Assembly: GCF_014646335.1 (NCBI RefSeq)
Contig: NZ_BMNG01000006.1
Coordinates: 124,001-188,000 of the forward strand
Length of the DNA stretch: 64,000 nt
Source of the DNA: Streptomyces lasiicapitis
GTDB taxonomy: Bacteria > Actinomycetota > Actinomycetes > Streptomycetales > Streptomycetaceae
Direction of reading: 5' to 3'
The notes under the pieces were generated by a model, which saw only the letters and a program-made list of their open reading frames with translations, searched no databases and had not been told where the DNA came from. This document shows, in pieces, positions 62,593 through 64,000 of this stretch. The translations under genes were made by a program, and so were the position numbers. Position 1 is the first letter of the stretch, and each line of letters begins with the position of its first letter.

Positions 62593-64000
62593 TCACAACG
62601 GTGCCTGCCACGTGACCGTCGTCCCCGCGCTCGCGTCCCCCGTCGACCCGTCGTCGAAGACGACAAGCCGCACGCCGGTGCGCCCGTCCGGCAACCCCGC
62701 CCCCGCGTCGACCGCCACATCGACCCGCGTGACGTCGACGCGCCGGGACGCCGCGGCGAGCGCCCGGCGGAGGGCGGCGAGGAGGTGACCGGCGGCGGGC
62801 TCCGTGACGCGGGTGTCGACGGCGCCGGTGAAGTGGACGGAGGGCTGCACGCCCAGCAGCGCGGCCGCGCCCGCGGTCTCCTTGAGGACCTTGCCCCGGA
62901 AGGTGGTCGGCGCGTCGGCGGGCGGCTGCTGGAGGGCGAAGATCGCCGTACGCACCTCCTGGATGGTGGACTCCAGCTCGTCCACGGCCTGGTCGAGCGC
63001 CGTCTCCTCCGGCGCCGAACCGGCCCTGCGCCGCGTGGACTCCAGCATCATCCCGGTCGCGAACAGGCGTTGTACGACGAGGTCGTGCAGGTCGCGTGCG
63101 ATGCGGTCGCGGTCCTCGAAGACGGCGAGCCGCTGCCGGGACTGCTGCGCGTCGGCGAGGACGAGGGCGAGCGCGGCCTGCGAGGCGAACTGCGTGGCGA
63201 GCAGCCGCTCCACCGCCGTGTACGCGTGCTCCCCGCGGCGGCGCGGCAGCGCGAGGGTGCCGATGAGGCGGCCCCCGGCCTGCAGCGGCAGCATCATGCT
63301 GGGGCCGAATCGGGAGCGTACGCGCGTCGTCATGCGGGGGTCGGTCGCGGAGTCCTCGATGAACACCGGTTCGCCGCCGAGGAGTTGCTCAAGGACGGCG
63401 CTGCCGGGCTCGATGGTGGTGCCGATCATGTCGTTCTGCGCGGCCGCCGCGGGGTGCGTGCGGCGCTCGGCGGGCAGCTCGCCGCGCTCGGTGTCCGTGG
63501 CCGCCGCCACGATGCTCATGCCGCCCGCCTCGGTGGGCTGGAGGATCACGCCCGCCGCCGCGCCCGCGAGCCGCCGGGCCTGCTGGGCCACCGTCATCAG
63601 CGCGTCGGCGGCGGCCTCACCGGTGAGCAGCGCGGTGGTGACCGCGGCCGCCCCCTCGATCCAGCGCTCGCGCTGCCTTGCCGTCTCGTACAGGCGCGCG
63701 TTGCCGACCGCGATCCCGGCCTGCCCGGCGAGCACCCGCAGCAGCCCCAGATCGGCGCCGGAGAACCCACCGGCCGCCCCGGACGTGAGATGCAGGGTCC
63801 CGAACTCCTCGTCGTGCACGAGGATGGGGATGCTGAGGGAGGACGGGGAGGACGCCTTGTCGGGCGGGGGTGTCTCACCGGGCACGGGTGCCTCACCTGT
63901 CAGGGGCGCCTCGCCCGCCTCGGGCGTGATCTCCCCCGACGTGAACACATCCGGCCGCCCACCGTCCCCCGCCGCCGTCACCCGCAGGACACCGTGGTCC
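62593..64000 (-). CDS. GAF-domain sensor histidine kinase with degenerate ATPase, 5' end beyond window
   Basis: The frame is open to the right edge (about 469 residues visible) and the N-terminus is missing. Two GAF domains lie in series (residues with FGTLHLTSGAAGGFSGADLGLLRVLAGQAGIAV; later GSAVLEQLLGGEPVFIED and MMLPLQAGGRLIGTLALPR). The HisKA_3 dimerisation domain follows with the phospho-acceptor His in RIARDLHDLVVQRLFATGM, as in DevS/NarX-type kinases. The ATP-binding domain is abnormal: LLAALRRALAAASRRV stands where family members have a REALxNxxRHA N-box, and the protein ends soon after FDDGSTG. Either a pseudokinase or a divergent ATPase. Confidence 0.85.
   Translation of the reverse strand, partial: DHGVLRVTAAGDGGRPDVFTSGEITPEAGEAPLTGEAPVPGETPPPDKASSPSSLSIPILVHDEEFGTLHLTSGAAGGFSGADLGLLRVLAGQAGIAVGNARLYETARQRERWIEGAAAVTTALLTGEAAADALMTVAQQARRLAGAAAGVILQPTEAGGMSIVAAATDTERGELPAERRTHPAAAAQNDMIGTTIEPGSAVLEQLLGGEPVFIEDSATDPRMTTRVRSRFGPSMMLPLQAGGRLIGTLALPRRRGEHAYTAVERLLATQFASQAALALVLADAQQSRQRLAVFEDRDRIARDLHDLVVQRLFATGMMLESTRRRAGSAPEETALDQAVDELESTIQEVRTAIFALQQPPADAPTTFRGKVLKETAGAAALLGVQPSVHFTGAVDTRVTEPAAGHLLAALRRALAAASRRVDVTRVDVAVDAGAGLPDGRTGVRLVVFDDGSTGDASAGTTVTWQAPL

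Overview
The window is high-GC actinobacterial chromosome and almost certainly Streptomyces. Coding third positions are strongly G/C. GTG starts are common. The gene content is core Streptomyces: PPDK, SoxR, assimilatory nitrate/nitrite reduction, dGTPase, dnaG, an HrdA-type sigma factor, a class F sortase and FecBCD-type uptake. The intergenic regions carry dispersed GC-rich repeats. I see no prophage, insertion sequence, CRISPR array or integrase.

Layout. 0-5 kb: two glycoside hydrolases of the debranching-enzyme/MGH1 type, divergent from a ROK regulator. 5-10 kb: PPDK behind a 417-base leader full of inverted repeats, then a secreted tripeptidyl-aminopeptidase-like hydrolase. 9.8-12.9 kb: a sugar ABC importer operon. 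13-17.7 kb: an APC-family transporter, a small membrane protein and two SDR oxidoreductases. 17.7-22 kb: nitrite reductase operon (FAD reductase-nirB-nirD). 22-25.8 kb: class F sortase with an exported membrane-anchored partner, a class IV aminotransferase, and soxR divergent from an FMN reductase. 25.8-29 kb: a histidine kinase coupled to a lipoprotein, cutA and a gamma-glutamylcyclotransferase-like gene. 29-32.6 kb: assimilatory nitrate reductase divergent from a sirohydrochlorin chelatase. 32.6-38.8 kb: dgt, a ferredoxin-reductase-like flavoprotein, dnaG and hrdA. 38.8-44.6 kb: a heterodimeric ABC exporter, an FGGY sugar kinase and a YtxH-like protein. 44.8-45.3 kb: two tandem tRNA-Asn and one tRNA-Met. 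45.8-49.2 kb: a membrane Ser/Thr kinase and an FHA protein. 49.2-58.8 kb: a probable metallophore locus. 58.9-62.3 kb: molybdate uptake with a fused ModBC. 62.6 kb to the edge: a GAF-domain histidine kinase with a degenerate ATPase domain.

How the genes fit together. Nitrogen assimilation is split over two sites. Nitrate reductase and siroheme synthesis lie near 30 kb and nitrite reductase near 20 kb. Molybdate uptake, needed for the nitrate reductase cofactor, is near 60 kb. GlnR-like boxes with a strict 11-base period lie 23 bases upstream of both the nirB-operon and the nitrate-reductase start codons.

The most novel-looking locus is 50.3-58.7 kb. An overlapping operon encodes a metal-chelate ABC importer (binding protein, permease, ATPase), a DUF364-type Rossmann protein, a GHMP kinase resembling L-threonine kinases and a cysteine-synthase-fold PLP enzyme. 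Divergent from it are an MFS exporter and a TauD-type dioxygenase. A Fur/Zur-family-like operator lies between the two arms. I infer a small amino-acid-derived metallophore made without NRPS or NIS synthetases and probably metal-repressed. The product is unknown.
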